This document shows positions 63,847 through 64,000 of a stretch of DNA of 64,000 nt, piece by piece. A program made the position numbers and the translations under genes. The DNA is from Micromonospora lupini str. Lupac 08 (lineage in GTDB: Bacteria > Actinomycetota > Actinomycetes > Mycobacteriales > Micromonosporaceae). Numbering within the stretch: position 1 is the first letter of the stretch; each line of letters opens with the position of its first letter. The notes beneath the pieces are model-generated. The model was not told the DNA's origin, did no database searches, and was given only the letters and a program-made list of their open reading frames with translations. The stretch is taken from NCBI RefSeq assembly GCF_000297395.2, contig NZ_HF570108.1, forward strand, positions 3,975,822 to 4,039,821, in the 5' to 3' direction.

Positions 63847-64000
63847 TCAGAGCTGGTCGTACACGCCGCGGTGCCGGCGCTGCTGGAAGGTGCGGAAGGT
63901 GCGGGCCACCGCCGGGCGCAGCGGCTCGGCGTCGCCGTCGGCGTCGAGGTCGACGTGGTCCCGCCGGATGCCGAAGGTGTTGATCTCCACGCCGAGCGGG
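63847..64000 (-). CDS. C-terminal fragment of an unknown protein
   Basis: The last 50 or so codons of a gene that begins beyond the right edge. The end reads VEINTFGIRRDHVDLDADGD, then a helical, Arg-rich stretch RTFRTFQQRRHRGVYDQL. No family recognised. The stop at 63847 lies 13 bases before the start of the gene at 62706-63833, so the two are probably an operon. Confidence 0.65.
   Translation of the reverse strand, partial: PLGVEINTFGIRRDHVDLDADGDAEPLRPAVARTFRTFQQRRHRGVYDQL

Overview
This 64 kb window is very GC-rich DNA with GTG/ATG starts, frequent ATGA/GTGA gene overlaps and several probably leaderless genes. Gene content (CobN/CbiD-type B12 synthesis, LppM-type lipoprotein, BTAD and STAND regulators, a rifamycin-associated element with a HelR-type helicase) points to an actinomycete, most likely a Micromonosporaceae such as Micromonospora. 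The genus is inferred from style and content, not proven.

Layout. (1) 1-11350, minus strand: a translationally coupled cobalamin operon read from a cobalamin riboswitch (about 11160-11350): a 31-codon leader ORF, cobN, a fused ChlI/ChlD chelatase subunit, cobO, cobB, cobI, cobM, cbiD and a partial cobL running off the left edge. (2) 11351-12242: a non-coding repeat island with 16-, 49-, 18- and 25-bp tandem repeats and a 30-bp inverted pair. (3) 12222-29547: mixed accessory genes: ECF sigma factor with membrane anti-sigma-like partner, STAND/TPR regulator, lipoprotein, RAE plus helR, aldo/keto reductase, MFS exporter with divergent LacI regulator, esterase, FUSC-type exporter with divergent AraC regulator, TetR regulator with divergent FAD monooxygenase, and an LppM-like lipoprotein. 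(4) 29692-43279 (possibly to 45561), plus strand: a compact contractile phage-tail-like (eCIS-type) operon with Pvc16-like protein, sheath, tube, a long disordered protein, LysM adaptor, VgrG/gp5-type spike, PAAR-like tip, gp25, baseplate J fused to an Asp-box propeller-like domain, tail protein I, and an unusual number of membrane proteins. No AAA+ ATPase, recognisable tape measure or second sheath/tube copy is seen here, and no phage head, terminase or integrase genes. This is the best candidate for an undescribed variant system. (5) 45533-60820: a uronate/pectin module. The minus-strand arm has a LacI regulator, an ABC sugar importer, a DUF624 gene with an apparent frameshift, and a DUF6807 protein. 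The plus-strand arm has two Gfo/Idh/MocA oxidoreductases, glucuronate isomerase, an L-fuconate-dehydratase-like enzyme, a mannitol/fructuronate dehydrogenase-family enzyme and a secreted pectate lyase. TGCAAA-containing operators lie in the divergent promoter region and possibly before the lyase. (6) 61003-64000: HD-domain hydrolase, BTAD regulator, an unrecognised protein with a C-terminal helix-hairpin-helix-like domain, and a partial gene.

Three genes (12222, 22676, 55957) are followed by tandem repeats that appear to be copies of their own 3' ends. Three intergenic regions carry long near-perfect inverted repeats that probably act as terminators or belong to a repeat family.
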